DNA of 42,336 nt from Lachnospiraceae bacterium (lineage in GTDB: Bacteria > Bacillota > Clostridia > Lachnospirales > Lachnospiraceae): contig JAKSPC010000017.1 in the NCBI GenBank assembly GCA_024405155.1, positions 1 through 42,336 on the forward strand. The letters are read 5' to 3'. The translations under genes and the position numbers were made by a program. The notes under the pieces are model-generated. The model worked only from the letters and a program-made list of their open reading frames with translations. It made no database searches and was not told where the DNA came from. Shown piece by piece: positions 14,893 to 24,235 of the stretch (its first letter is position 1; each line of letters opens with the position of its first letter).

Positions 14893-15692
14893 GTCAGATG
14901 ATCCCGGATGTCAAGCTCGCCGATCTCCTTTAATTTCTCGGAGCCGGCCCGGCTCATCAGTGCCGGGAATCCCTCGTCCTCCAACATCTGGGCCGCGCAG
15001 AGAAGTTCATGGGAACGACGCTCCGCATGAATGACACCGCCGGCGCAGCGCTTGTTCATTCCCTGGTCGAAGGTTTCGGAATCCATGGTCTTTGCCAGAC
15101 CTTCCATGATATAATCCGTCACGCCGAAATGTTCGGCAGCTTCCAGCATTTCAAACACGCAGGCCAGGTGCGCTTTGGTATACATGCTGCGAAGGAGCTT
15201 TACCGCGTCGGCCTTTCCGGTCTCCTCGCCAAGGGGATCGATCAACATGCCCAGGGCATTCATCTTTTCTTCCGCTTCCTTTACGTCCGGCCCGCAAAGC
15301 GTCACGGGGACTCTGTGAAGGAGCTTCGGAACGGTATCCATCATGGCACCGTCCGCGAAACCGGCGCCGGTGGCTTTGATGATCTTTTCCACCTTTTTCA
15401 TATCCTTGGGAGAAGAGGTGGTGAGATCCACGTAAAGCTGTCCCGGCTTTAAAAACCCGGCCGATTTTTCCGCAACGTCCACGGCGGCAGCGCCCGGTAC
15501 CAGCGCAAACAGAAGGTCGCTGTTCTCGATCAGTTCTTTTAAGGAACCGTACACACGGACACCGTTTTCATCCCGCACTGGGGAGCCCTCCAGCACCACG
15601 GACCAGGCATTCATTTCTTTTACGCCCACCGTTTCATGAAGGCCTTTGGCGATCGCCTGGGCCGCGTCTCCGTATCCGATAAAACCAAGCAT
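14790..15692 (-). CDS. NAD(P)-binding 6-phosphogluconate dehydrogenase-like protein (DUF1932 type)
   Basis: The product (about 300 residues) has an N-terminal Rossmann fold with GFIGYGDAAQAIA (G-x-G-x-x-A form) and a C-terminal helical domain resembling DUF1932 proteins of the 3-hydroxyisobutyrate/6-phosphogluconate dehydrogenase superfamily. The middle holds DLTTSSPKDMKK and FADGAMMDTVPK. It probably oxidises a beta-hydroxy acid with NAD(P). I prefer the internal ATG at 15692 (MLGFIGYG) since family members begin there; 15698 is possible. It starts a few bases after the Ldh2-type gene stop (15705), so the two are co-transcribed. Its 3' end overlaps the HTH-SOR gene in antisense. Confidence 0.85.
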   Translation of the reverse strand: MLGFIGYGDAAQAIAKGLHETVGVKEMNAWSVVLEGSPVRDENGVRVYGSLKELIENSDLLFALVPGAAAVDVAEKSAGFLKPGQLYVDLTTSSPKDMKKVEKIIKATGAGFADGAMMDTVPKLLHRVPVTLCGPDVKEAEEKMNALGMLIDPLGEETGKADAVKLLRSMYTKAHLACVFEMLEAAEHFGVTDYIMEGLAKTMDSETFDQGMNKRCAGGVIHAERRSHELLCAAQMLEDEGFPALMSRAGSEKLKEIGELDIRDHLTHGRPATWQEALTCLTERREELRGEKENSPSRLQ

Positions 15693-15704
15693 ATGCATCC
15701 TCCG

Positions 15705-16745
15705 TCAATCAAAGGGGAAGGGAACGCCAGTCTCTTCGCCGATGCTTCTCAGTTCATTTATGACCACGTCGGAAATGGCGATGCCTTCCTCCAGGGCCTT
15801 TTCGTACTTTCGCTGCTCGATCTCGCCGGCAACGAAGATCTCTTCCACGCCGTCAGCCTTTTCGGCATTCTTTATTTCATCAATGTAAGCAGCGACCCGC
15901 TTCTGGAATTCAACAGGATCCGTGATCACGGCGGGGTTGATGACACCCAGGAAAAATCCCGTCCCCTGAATGTTGCCGTCGCCGGGCTTCCAGAAGGAGC
16001 CCATGTGACGGGAATCGCAGGCGCCGGAAAGGGTGGCGGAAAGAAGGTCGATGGCCATGCCGATGCCGTATCCCTTATAGCCGCCGAAGGGCATCAGGTG
16101 CTTTACCTGGGAGGGATCCGTGGTGGCTTCTCCGTTTACGGTCATGCCCCAGCCCTCGGGGATGGATCTGCCTTCCTTGGCGGCCAGACGGATCCTTCCG
16201 CTGGCAACCACAGAAGTAGCCATGTCAAGAAGGAAGGGCTCCTTCCCGTAAGCGGGAACGGAAATGGAAAGGGGGTTGGTGCCCAGCATGGGCTGCTTTG
16301 CGCCGGTGGGAAGAACGACGGCGTTGGCGTCAGCCATGGAAACGCCGATCATTCCCTGTTCTGCCGCGTATTTGGTAAAGTATCCCGCGCACCCGAAATG
16401 GTTTCCGCCGCGGATGGCCGCGAAGCAGGCGCCGGTGGTCTTTGCGCGTTCCACGCAGAGTTCCATGGCATGGAAAGCAAGGGGAGCGCCCATCCCGTTG
16501 CAGCCGTCGATGAGCATAAGCGCGGGCCGGTCCTCAACGACCTTTAACTTTGCGTGAGGATCCACCTGATCGCAGACAAGACGCTTTCTGTAAACGCCAA
16601 CTCTGGTCACGCCGTGGGAGTTCACGCCTCTCATGTTGGCAAAAACCAGCGAGTCCGCAAAAATGGAAGCGTCCTCCTCGGAAAGACCGGTGGTCTTCAT
16701 CACGTCCTTCACAAATGTTTTCAGTTTCGTGCAATCGTATTTCAT
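15705..16745 (-). CDS. Ldh2-family malate/lactate/ureidoglycolate-type dehydrogenase
   Basis: This is a 346-residue member of the NAD(P)-dependent Ldh2 family (PF02615), which lacks a classical Rossmann fold and oxidises 2-hydroxy acids such as malate, L-lactate, sulfolactate or ureidoglycolate. The catalytic His lies in NSHGVTR (H44). The cofactor-contact segments GGNHFG (113-118), LGTNPLS and GGYKGYG are all present. Length is typical. The ribosome site GGAGG is close to the start. It pairs with the 6PGDH-like gene directly downstream, suggesting two sequential hydroxy-acid oxidations, and follows the ROK kinase gene after a 93-bp gap with its own palindrome. Confidence 0.9.
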   Translation of the reverse strand: MKYDCTKLKTFVKDVMKTTGLSEEDASIFADSLVFANMRGVNSHGVTRVGVYRKRLVCDQVDPHAKLKVVEDRPALMLIDGCNGMGAPLAFHAMELCVERAKTTGACFAAIRGGNHFGCAGYFTKYAAEQGMIGVSMADANAVVLPTGAKQPMLGTNPLSISVPAYGKEPFLLDMATSVVASGRIRLAAKEGRSIPEGWGMTVNGEATTDPSQVKHLMPFGGYKGYGIGMAIDLLSATLSGACDSRHMGSFWKPGDGNIQGTGFFLGVINPAVITDPVEFQKRVAAYIDEIKNAEKADGVEEIFVAGEIEQRKYEKALEEGIAISDVVINELRSIGEETGVPFPFD

Positions 16746-16781
16746 AAAGCCTCCTTTGCCACTGTCTCTGATACGATTCTA

Positions 16782-16804
16782 TCACGGTTCTTTCTGCACC
16801 GTGA
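16782..16804 (-). promoter_or_regulatory. Inverted repeat in the ldh2 promoter region
   Basis: TCACGGT (16782-16788) and ACCGTGA (16798-16804) form a perfect 7-bp inverted repeat with a 9-bp centre. On the minus strand it is followed by TAGAAT, a plausible -10 box for the Ldh2-type gene about 35 bp further on. It could be an operator for the dehydrogenase pair. Confidence 0.45.
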
Positions 16805-16838
16805 GTATCTTTTCGGCTGAATCAGATTAATTTCAAAG

Positions 16839-17822
16839 TTATGGTAAAAACAGTGCCGCGGCGCCGCAGATCCCGGCGTCATTTCCCAGTTTTGCCGGCA
16901 GGATCACAAGATCTTTCTCATCGATGAGCGTCGTATACCCGGCAAGTTTCTGCCGAAGCAGCGGCTCCAGCACATCAAACGCCGCCGACACGCCGCCGCC
17001 GATGAGGAACGCCTCCGGATCTGCGGTGTACGCCACCACCGCCAGTGCCTTAGCCAGCTGTTCCATGGAGAAGGAAAGCGCTCTCAGCGCCAGTTCGTCT
17101 CCGCTTCGTGCCAGGTCGCACACGTCTTTTGCCGAAAGGCTGTCCCCGCGCTTTGCAATTTCTGATTCCGGATATTGAAACGCTTTCCCCGGATCCAGGG
17201 GAATCATGGGATCGCCGTTTGCTGCCATCCGCTTTGCCACCCGTACGATACCCGTGGCAGAGGCATACTGCTCACAGCAGCCTGAGCCGCCGCAGCCACA
17301 GTGCTCTTTTTCTCCGTCCATCACCGGGATATGGCCGATCTCCCCGCCGGTGCCGTGCTTTCCCACGACCACAGTTCCCTTCAGGATGATCCCGCCGCCA
17401 ACGCCTGTTCCCAGCGTGACCATGCAAAGGGACCGGTATCCCTTTCCGGCGCCCATCTTCTGTTCGCCCAGTGCCGCCGCGTTGGCGTCATTTTCGGCCC
17501 TGGAGGGAATGCCGGAAAGCCTTCCGGAGATCTCTTTGCCCGGGTCGCCGCCCTTTACGGACAGATTGGCACAGGCGCCCAGGCAGCCGTCCTCATAGAC
17601 GGGACCGGGCATGGTGAGCCCCACACCAAGAACATCCTCCTTCGGGATGCCTGCCTCCGCCATGGCTTTTGTCACTTCTGCGGCGATGTCGTCATAGATA
17701 AGCGCTCCGTTTTCCCCTTTCCTTGTGGGGATGGACCACTTTTTGAGAAGCTTTCCGCTTTCTTCGAAAAGCCCCGCTTTGATGGTGGTGCCGCCTACGT
17801 CAATGCCGAAAATGTACCTCAT
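16839..17822 (-). CDS. ROK family sugar kinase (glucokinase-like)
   Basis: The 327-residue cytoplasmic product has the ROK kinase fold. The phosphate-1 motif is GIDVGGTTIKAG (6-17), the catalytic Asp lies in ENDANAA (D112), and the ROK zinc site is formed by H164 in EIGHIP together with C175, C177 and C182 in HCGCGGSGCCEQ. The motif usually reads C-x-C-G-x-x-G-C-x-E; here it is intact. No HTH precedes it, so it is an enzyme rather than a repressor. Glucose is the default guess, though N-acetylmannosamine or fructose are possible. The start at 17822 has AAAGGAG. It is the first gene of a minus-strand set with the two dehydrogenases. Confidence 0.9.
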   Translation of the reverse strand: MRYIFGIDVGGTTIKAGLFEESGKLLKKWSIPTRKGENGALIYDDIAAEVTKAMAEAGIPKEDVLGVGLTMPGPVYEDGCLGACANLSVKGGDPGKEISGRLSGIPSRAENDANAAALGEQKMGAGKGYRSLCMVTLGTGVGGGIILKGTVVVGKHGTGGEIGHIPVMDGEKEHCGCGGSGCCEQYASATGIVRVAKRMAANGDPMIPLDPGKAFQYPESEIAKRGDSLSAKDVCDLARSGDELALRALSFSMEQLAKALAVVAYTADPEAFLIGGGVSAAFDVLEPLLRQKLAGYTTLIDEKDLVILPAKLGNDAGICGAAALFLP

Positions 17823-17936
17823 AAATACTCCTTTATTTACCGGAACACATTATAGGAATATGATGCACCTTCATGGCGACCATGTCAACACGTTGAGATA
17901 TTTTTAATCTCTTTGCATGTTTTTCATATACGACTT

Positions 17937-19328
17937 TTATTTAATTTCTACCACATTAAAACCCATCATTGAACCAAACGCCTTGATTTCTTCTATGTCC
18001 GCATCATAAATCATCGCCGAATGATGAGTCCCGCCTGCCAAAGAATACTCTCTTAGGAACTCCTTTAAAGGTTTGCAGGTTTTGAACCAACCCTGTGTAG
18101 CTTTTGCATATGCACCATAGCGAAGGCCGCAATCAAGCATTTCCCCTTCTGTTACGATCAGAGTATAACTGTCATCCATCGGTGCCAGATTAATGTATAT
18201 CACTTTTCCTTTCCGATAGCAGTTATACATTCCCGTCGTGTTCCCGCATTTATTGATCGTAAATTTTTTGTCTGTAATAAGCGGCTGCCAGCTACCAAGA
18301 TTAGGATTACTTTCTGCCATGTGGCTTAAAAGAATCACATTTTCCTTCCAATCAGGGCAAAACATCTCTGTAAAGGTTGTGTTGGGATAAACGCTCAGCA
18401 GAGCACCAACCAGGCCCGCAGTCAACACATCGCCTTCCCCTGCGTACCCCTGCCTTCTTTCCAGAATCTTGCAGCACTCGACAAACGGCATTTTCGGAAG
18501 ATTGTATTTGTCAAGGGAGAGGAAATTTATCGTACACGCCCCCAGATCGTTATCATTCATCCATTTTCGAACAGCAAGTCCTGATCTTGTTGAAGCTTTA
18601 TAATTTTCCGTATCCGTGACCTGTACGTCGTATTTTTTCTTGTCGGACCGGATCTCATCTTCGACTTCTTTGTCGGTTACCCGGGCAACATAGCGTTCTG
18701 CCTCTTCGGGAGTCATATAGGCAATTTCCGCGCCGATGTCCCTTTTAATGCGATCATCGGGTATCTGAAAATCACCCATCCCGTAAAAAGCGCCGCCCAC
18801 GGAACCGATTTTTATGTTTCGAAAACTCTTAACAACAGCTGCCGCACGGCACATTCCGATCACTTCACTGATCACTTCACTGTGAAACGCGTGCCCGACG
18901 CAAAGATTGAAAGCACGATGGTTTCTTTTCAAAAGCGTACACATATCTTGTACGCCGTGTATTCCATGATTCATTCCGATCCGGTTGGAATACTCCGCAG
19001 TTTCAATCAGTTCATAATCAGGTGTAGTATCCAGCACAATAATAGGTGCTGCTATGCTGAGAAGTGCCTGAATGGATTCCAATGAAGGTGAATACGCCAA
19101 ATGGTAGGTGACCACAGCTGAAACATCTTCATTATTGAACATATTTGCAGCCTTCGAAAATTCTTCCGCTGTCCGACAGACATCTGCTTTCACTAATTCC
19201 AGTCCCTGGCTCTCCAGCATATCCGCCAACACGTTTGCATAAGCTTCCCTTGGAATACGGGAAGCCGGGTTGGAATCGTCATACATCTTTATATACAACG
19301 GCAAAAAGCCAATCTTCAATTTACTCAT
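17937..19328 (-). CDS. L-arabinose/L-fucose isomerase-like protein
   Basis: At 463 residues this resembles the L-arabinose isomerase/L-fucose isomerase superfamily, which interconverts aldoses and ketoses with a Mn2+ ion. Four metal-ligand candidates fall in the expected order: E298 in AGEGD, E321 in FTEMFCPDW, H336 in LLSHMAE, and His 435/436 in AGGTHHSAM. The similarity to true AraA is distant, so the sugar is unlikely to be simply arabinose. It is the last gene of the nine-gene AT-rich operon, 18 bp after the amidohydrolase. With the FGGY kinase two genes earlier it forms a classical isomerase-kinase pair for a released sugar. The ribosome site AGAAGGA precedes 19328. Confidence 0.8.
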   Translation of the reverse strand: MSKLKIGFLPLYIKMYDDSNPASRIPREAYANVLADMLESQGLELVKADVCRTAEEFSKAANMFNNEDVSAVVTYHLAYSPSLESIQALLSIAAPIIVLDTTPDYELIETAEYSNRIGMNHGIHGVQDMCTLLKRNHRAFNLCVGHAFHSEVISEVIGMCRAAAVVKSFRNIKIGSVGGAFYGMGDFQIPDDRIKRDIGAEIAYMTPEEAERYVARVTDKEVEDEIRSDKKKYDVQVTDTENYKASTRSGLAVRKWMNDNDLGACTINFLSLDKYNLPKMPFVECCKILERRQGYAGEGDVLTAGLVGALLSVYPNTTFTEMFCPDWKENVILLSHMAESNPNLGSWQPLITDKKFTINKCGNTTGMYNCYRKGKVIYINLAPMDDSYTLIVTEGEMLDCGLRYGAYAKATQGWFKTCKPLKEFLREYSLAGGTHHSAMIYDADIEEIKAFGSMMGFNVVEIK

Positions 19329-19346
19329 AATCCTTCTGCCCTATTT

Positions 19347-20396
19347 CTAAAAACCATAAATTGACTTTCTTGCACCCTCTATCAGATTGTTGGCGTTGTT
19401 ATACATCAGATCCTCAACATCTGCAGATGTAAGGCCAAGCGTTTTGCATGCCCGCTTTAGGGAGAGCAGCTCCTCATAAGCAAAAAAAGTTATCTTTTTT
19501 GCTTCTTCCTCCGATACCTCCCGCAGATGCGGGTCTTTTTCAGCACCGCCATAGAGTCCCGGAGGAACCAGATTGATATAGGTTCCGTTTTCCTCAATTC
19601 TATGCGTACGCATACGAAGGATCGGCATATCTGTACCAAACATCAGATGTTTCGGACCGGCATGACGAAGTGCTTCTGTAATTACATATTCACTGCAATT
19701 TGCGCTGAAATCGTACATGAGATCAGGATACTTGTCGAGCGTTTCAAACGCATCACCGATATCACTGCTGACATAAGCACGACCAATATGAGCAACAATA
19801 AACCGGACATTCGGGAATTCCTCTTTGATTTCAGCGATCTGTGCAACATTGACCGGGTCTTTCAACCGACCGTCTCTGGGAACATGACACATACATATAG
19901 CCCCCATCTCATTCAGCCTTTGCAGTTGATGTTTCGGAAAGAAATCGAGAATTCTGACTTCCTTTGTTGGGATATATGACGGAGCCAGACTTAAATATGA
20001 CTTAAGTCCTAAAAATCCGCCATCCCGGATCATGGTTTCTATTTCATCGGCACTCTGCGTCGGGTTGGAATAGTACAATGCCGGCCATCCGGTTTCTTTG
20101 GAAACTCTTGAAAGATAGGCATTATTCTGCAGTTTTCCCGTTCTTCCGGATATAAACATTAACGCTTTCACGTCTTTTCCTGGAAAAAGCAGGTGATATG
20201 TTTCCTGCAGGTCCTCTATTGGATCCTCCGATGCAACAAGGGAGGGCCAGCGGATCACTTTCTTTTTAAAGTTCGGATCAAAGTATTCTTTTTTATAAAC
20301 ATGCGTATGAACGTCTATAATCTTTTGCGGAAGAAAATCCTTTAACTCTTCTTCCCACACTTTTCTGTCATAATCATTCACTTCAAATAGCGGCAT
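19347..20396 (-). CDS. Amidohydrolase family protein (PF04909-type)
   Basis: The 349-residue product is a TIM-barrel amidohydrolase related to amidohydrolase_2 enzymes (decarboxylases and lactone or amide hydrolases). Metal-site residues are visible: H30 and H32 in IIDVHTH, a His in MCHVPRDG, a His in IVAHIGRAY, and an Asp in MFGTDMP. Cytoplasmic. Substrates in this family range from lactones to aromatic acids, so none is assigned. It follows the kinase by 17 bp and precedes the isomerase by 18 bp, in the same operon. One reading is that it opens a lactone or removes a carboxyl from the sugar part. Confidence 0.8.
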   Translation of the reverse strand: MPLFEVNDYDRKVWEEELKDFLPQKIIDVHTHVYKKEYFDPNFKKKVIRWPSLVASEDPIEDLQETYHLLFPGKDVKALMFISGRTGKLQNNAYLSRVSKETGWPALYYSNPTQSADEIETMIRDGGFLGLKSYLSLAPSYIPTKEVRILDFFPKHQLQRLNEMGAICMCHVPRDGRLKDPVNVAQIAEIKEEFPNVRFIVAHIGRAYVSSDIGDAFETLDKYPDLMYDFSANCSEYVITEALRHAGPKHLMFGTDMPILRMRTHRIEENGTYINLVPPGLYGGAEKDPHLREVSEEEAKKITFFAYEELLSLKRACKTLGLTSADVEDLMYNNANNLIEGARKSIYGF

Positions 20397-20413
20397 AACA
20401 GTATTCCTTTCAT

Positions 20414-21895
20414 TTACACTTTGTATATATTTCCCAGTTCGGAAGCTATTTTCGTATATTCACGAGCCAGCTTTTCATAAGAAGCGGCAGTCTCGGCATC
20501 CGGATAAATAACGCGGTCACTCACTGCAAGACACCGGTACCCCTCTTCCACATCAAAAAAGATATTTGCTCCCACTCCGGCGAGAATGGCGGCACCCACA
20601 CATGCAAGGTCTGCGACATCCGGTATGCGAACCGGCAGATTTGAAATATCTGCGATCATCTGACACCAAACCGGACTTTTTGTGGCACCTCCGGACAGTT
20701 TCAATCCATCCTTGGACGGTTTGGTTTTAAAGCCGCCAAGCATCCATACGATCTGAAATGCAATGCCTTCCATAATCGCACGCGCCAGATCAAATCTGTC
20801 ATGTGCCAGATCGATTCCTATGAATGCGCCTTTTGGCAGTGTTGCCTGCAAGGTCGAACGACCAGAAAACGGAAAAAAGAACAAGCCCTCTTCCGCAGCC
20901 TTTCGTTTCGCTACCTCTTCATTGATGGACTCAAAACTGATCCGTTTTTCGTTTTCACTACAGGTCAATTTCTTTCTCCACCATTCAAGGCATATGCCAC
21001 CGTTGCTCAGTGTCCACATAGTACCCCATTTTCCGGGAGCCGCTGCGACAGACTGTGCCCTTCCCGAATCAAAATCAGGGGAGTCGCCGATCGCCGTGAT
21101 TACCCAGGCAGTCCCTGTCCCTATGAGAATATCTCCTGCTTTGTTTGCTCCTGCGCCCACTGCAACAGCATACTGATCGTGCGCACCGGCAACCAGGACA
21201 CACTTTGTTGTCAACCCCAGTATGAATGCCGCTTCCTTCGTGAGCGGACCTATCACATCACCGGAATGAACTAGTTTTGGAAGACGGTCCTCTGCGATAC
21301 CGGCAAATTTCAAAAGGTCAGGATCATAGCGTCCTTCTCTGATATCTACCAGATGATTGATTCCGGCATTGGACATATCGCAGGCCGGAATACCTGTCAT
21401 TTTGCCGGAAACATAGTCCGGAACGGAAAGAAAAAATGCTGCTTTTTTGAAGTTTTCCGGCTCGTTTTCTTTTAACCAGCGGATCTGGCTTAGGTTCAAG
21501 CCATTTCCAAGCCGCCAGCCCGTTTTCTGATAAACAGAATCGAGCGATCCGAATTCCTCTTCAAACTGCCTTTTCTGCTCCGGACATCGTTTATCACTCC
21601 AGACAATGGCGGGTCGAACAGGATTGAATTTTTCGTCCACGGCGACCAATGTTCCGCCTTGCGTGGAAAGCGATATTGCCGCAACATTTTCACTTATTTC
21701 AGGATCTGGGCAAAGGGATCGTATTGTATGAATGATTGCGTTCCACCAGTCTAGCGGATCCTGTTCACATCGACCGATTTTTGGTGTGGATAACGCATAG
21801 GAACTGTATGCATGTCCCAGGTTCTCACCCGTTTCAGAGAACAACATTGCTTTTGTTCCGGTAGTTCCGACATCAAGACCTATTAAGTATTTCAT
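20414..21895 (-). CDS. FGGY-family carbohydrate kinase (xylulokinase-like)
   Basis: The 493-residue product has the FGGY kinase N-terminus (GLDVGTTGTKAMLF), the middle LSTQGGTLVAVD and IVWSDKR segments, GAHDQYAVAVGAG, and the C-terminal ATP-site LSGGATKSPVWCQMIADI. This is closest in pattern to xylulokinase/gluconokinase-type enzymes that phosphorylate a ketose or sugar acid. Length is typical. Its start lies 9 bp after the M20 gene stop and the ribosome site is weak (AAGAGAA), implying translational coupling. Together with the isomerase it would trap the imported sugar as a phosphate. Confidence 0.9.
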   Translation of the reverse strand: MKYLIGLDVGTTGTKAMLFSETGENLGHAYSSYALSTPKIGRCEQDPLDWWNAIIHTIRSLCPDPEISENVAAISLSTQGGTLVAVDEKFNPVRPAIVWSDKRCPEQKRQFEEEFGSLDSVYQKTGWRLGNGLNLSQIRWLKENEPENFKKAAFFLSVPDYVSGKMTGIPACDMSNAGINHLVDIREGRYDPDLLKFAGIAEDRLPKLVHSGDVIGPLTKEAAFILGLTTKCVLVAGAHDQYAVAVGAGANKAGDILIGTGTAWVITAIGDSPDFDSGRAQSVAAAPGKWGTMWTLSNGGICLEWWRKKLTCSENEKRISFESINEEVAKRKAAEEGLFFFPFSGRSTLQATLPKGAFIGIDLAHDRFDLARAIMEGIAFQIVWMLGGFKTKPSKDGLKLSGGATKSPVWCQMIADISNLPVRIPDVADLACVGAAILAGVGANIFFDVEEGYRCLAVSDRVIYPDAETAASYEKLAREYTKIASELGNIYKV

Positions 21896-21904
21896 GGTTT
21901 TACA

Positions 21905-23275
21905 TTATTCTCTTGGAATCTCCGGCCTTAACTCTTCCGGCAGCGGGCAGACATAACCCCTTCCCGTCTGTTCCCGCAGTTCTTTCCAGGCCATTTTGAT
22001 AAGGTTTGGATCCTCCATTAATCTAATTGCGGTACCCGCAACAGATTTTCCTGCATACAGCATTGCTTTTTTAGCGTATGTTGATTTTCCCTGTGATACC
22101 GCCTGCCAGCTATGTCCTGGTGTTCCGATACACCAGGTCCCTATATGCATCTGTACGGTAGGACAATTCCAACTGACATCTGCAGTATCCGTAGAACCAC
22201 CATGATCCTTAGGCGGAGCCGGAGAAAGAAGGCGTTCTGCATAAACCGGTCCGGAAAGATCCGCCTCGCTTAAGTTCATGGTTTTCCGTAAAGCTTCTCC
22301 AAACTCCAGCTCTTTTTCTGATGCCATTGGGAACTCTGTATCCTTCATGGCACTGTAAGCGGTCTCCTGCAGCGTCGGTATCGTGATCAGGTTGGAATAA
22401 GCAGCTGTTATTCTGCTGGAAACAGAAGTTTCCGTCATCATGGCTGCTCCTTGTGCGACCTTGTCAACTCTCGCTTTCAAGGCTCGCACGGCATCATTAT
22501 CGATCGCACGGATCATATATTTCACTTCCGCATGCGCCTGAACCACATTGGGAGCGGTTCCGCCGCTGTCGATCACGGCATAATGAATCCTGGATGTTGT
22601 ATCCATGTGTTCTCTCAAATAATTGCAACCTACATTCATCAGCTCGACTGCATCCAGCGCGCTTCTCCCTTTTTGCGGGCTTCCGCCTGCGTGCGCGGCG
22701 ATTCCGTCAAAGTGGTAGACGACCATAACATTGGCCAGTGAACGTCGGGTCCTGACCATATACATCTTCTCCGGATGCCAGCTTACTATTGAATCGATAC
22801 CTGAAAAAACTCCTGCACGGGAAAGGAAAACCTTTCCTCCACCGTTTTCTTCTGCAGGACAACCGAAAAGCGTAACACTGCCTTTTCCGGTTTTCAATAT
22901 ATACTCTTTCAAAGCTAATGCAGCTGCAAAAGACCCTCCGGCAAACAAGTTATGGCCACACCCATGACCCACATCAGGGCCGGGGATCTTTTTGGGGTTA
23001 ACTTCGCCTGCTTCCTGATTAAGCCCATCCAACGCGTCAAACTCAGCAAGTATACCGATTGCGGGATGCCCGGTTCCGAAAGTTGCCTTAAAAGCAGTTG
23101 GAATATCCGCAAGACATGTTTCCACAACAAATCCTTCTGCGTTCAGCGCTTCAGCAAGGATCCCAGATGACTGATATTCCCGAAATGATGTTTCGGCATG
23201 ATTCCAGATCTCATCGGAAACCCGGAAAATTTCCTGCTTCTTTTTGTCTATGACGGACAAATAGTCTTTATACAT
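21905..23275 (-). CDS. M20 family amidohydrolase (AbgB-like)
   Basis: This M20/M28-fold metallopeptidase-type enzyme has 456 residues. It contains LAEFDALDGL, the metal motif GHGCGHNLF and a dimerisation domain, like AbgB (p-aminobenzoyl-glutamate hydrolase subunit) and N-acyl-amino-acid amidohydrolases. It cleaves an amide between an amino acid and another group. The ATG at 23275 overlaps the last base of the upstream ATPase stop (TGATG), a sign of coupling, and GGAAAGGG precedes it. It sits between importer and sugar-kinase genes, so its substrate is probably what the importer brings in. A paralogue lies at 31030-32406. Confidence 0.88.
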   Translation of the reverse strand: MYKDYLSVIDKKKQEIFRVSDEIWNHAETSFREYQSSGILAEALNAEGFVVETCLADIPTAFKATFGTGHPAIGILAEFDALDGLNQEAGEVNPKKIPGPDVGHGCGHNLFAGGSFAAALALKEYILKTGKGSVTLFGCPAEENGGGKVFLSRAGVFSGIDSIVSWHPEKMYMVRTRRSLANVMVVYHFDGIAAHAGGSPQKGRSALDAVELMNVGCNYLREHMDTTSRIHYAVIDSGGTAPNVVQAHAEVKYMIRAIDNDAVRALKARVDKVAQGAAMMTETSVSSRITAAYSNLITIPTLQETAYSAMKDTEFPMASEKELEFGEALRKTMNLSEADLSGPVYAERLLSPAPPKDHGGSTDTADVSWNCPTVQMHIGTWCIGTPGHSWQAVSQGKSTYAKKAMLYAGKSVAGTAIRLMEDPNLIKMAWKELREQTGRGYVCPLPEELRPEIPRE

Positions 23276-24234
23276 CAATGCCCTTTCCGAACCTCACAAC
23301 AGGCAACAAAATGCCCCGGTGTCACTTCAATGAGTTCAGGTTCTTTTCTTCTGCACTCTTCCGTGCAGAACTCACATCGCTTTGCAAATCTGCACTCATT
23401 AGGCGGATCTATCGGAGAAGTTATTTCACCTCGAAGGATAATGCGCTTCCTGTTTTCAATGATCTCAGGAATCGGTATGGCAGAAAGCAATGCCTTTGTG
23501 TATGGATGCAGTGGATTCTTGAATAACTCTTCAGACGGTGCTTTCTCCACGATCCTGCCAAGATACATTACGGCGATTTCATCCGCCAGATGATGTACCA
23601 CTGCCAGATCATGTGTGATGAACATATAGGTAATTCCCTTTTCCTTCTGAAGCTTACGCAGCAGATTCAGTATTTGTGCCTGGATCGATACATCCAGAGC
23701 TGAAACAGGTTCATCGCATACGATGAACTTCGGATCCATTGCCAAGGCACGTGCGATACCAATACGCTGGCGACGGCCACCATCCAACTCATGCGGATAA
23801 GTGTTGATCAGCCTCTCACTCAGACCGACAGTATCCATAAGTTCAAGCACACGCTCTTCAATTTTTTCCCGACTCTGAATCAAATGCTGTGTAGTAATCG
23901 ATTCCGAAATTGTTTCAAATATGGTCTTTCTTGGGTCCACAGAAGAAAACGGATCCTGAAAAATGATCTGCATATCCTTTCTGGCTTTTCTCAATTGTGT
24001 TCTTCCGAGCCTGGCAACATCAATCCCTTCAAAGAACACACTGCCGCTTGTTGGCTCGATCAATCTAAGGATTGTTCTTCCAAGAGTAGATTTTCCACAA
24101 CCAGATTCACCAACTATACCAAGCGTTTTGCCGCGTTCCAATGTAAAGCTTACATCGTCAACGGCATGCAGCGTTCCTTTTGGCGTAGAAAAATACTTGT
24201 TCAGATGTTCAACTCTCAATAATGTATCAGCCAT
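23275..24234 (-). CDS. Oligopeptide ABC transporter ATPase (DppF/OppF-like)
   Basis: The 319-residue ATPase carries Walker A GESGCGKST, a Q loop (IFQDPFSS), the signature region (LDGGRRQRIGIARAL) and Walker B (FIVCDEPVSALD). The C-terminal oligopeptide-type extension has a Cys-rich Fe-S-like stretch (CRFAKRCEFCTEEC). The signature reads DGGRRQR in place of the usual SGGQRQR. I chose the ATG at 24234, one base after the DppD-like stop, with AGAGGGG upstream; a longer reading from 24378 runs back into the preceding gene. It pairs with the DppD-like ATPase. Confidence 0.93.
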   Translation of the reverse strand: MADTLLRVEHLNKYFSTPKGTLHAVDDVSFTLERGKTLGIVGESGCGKSTLGRTILRLIEPTSGSVFFEGIDVARLGRTQLRKARKDMQIIFQDPFSSVDPRKTIFETISESITTQHLIQSREKIEERVLELMDTVGLSERLINTYPHELDGGRRQRIGIARALAMDPKFIVCDEPVSALDVSIQAQILNLLRKLQKEKGITYMFITHDLAVVHHLADEIAVMYLGRIVEKAPSEELFKNPLHPYTKALLSAIPIPEIIENRKRIILRGEITSPIDPPNECRFAKRCEFCTEECRRKEPELIEVTPGHFVACCEVRKGH

Positions 24235-24235
24235 A

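Noticed and set aside
17895-17911. Terminator after the isomerase-like gene
   Set aside because: The stem GAGAT/ATCTC is only five pairs and no T run follows on the minus strand.
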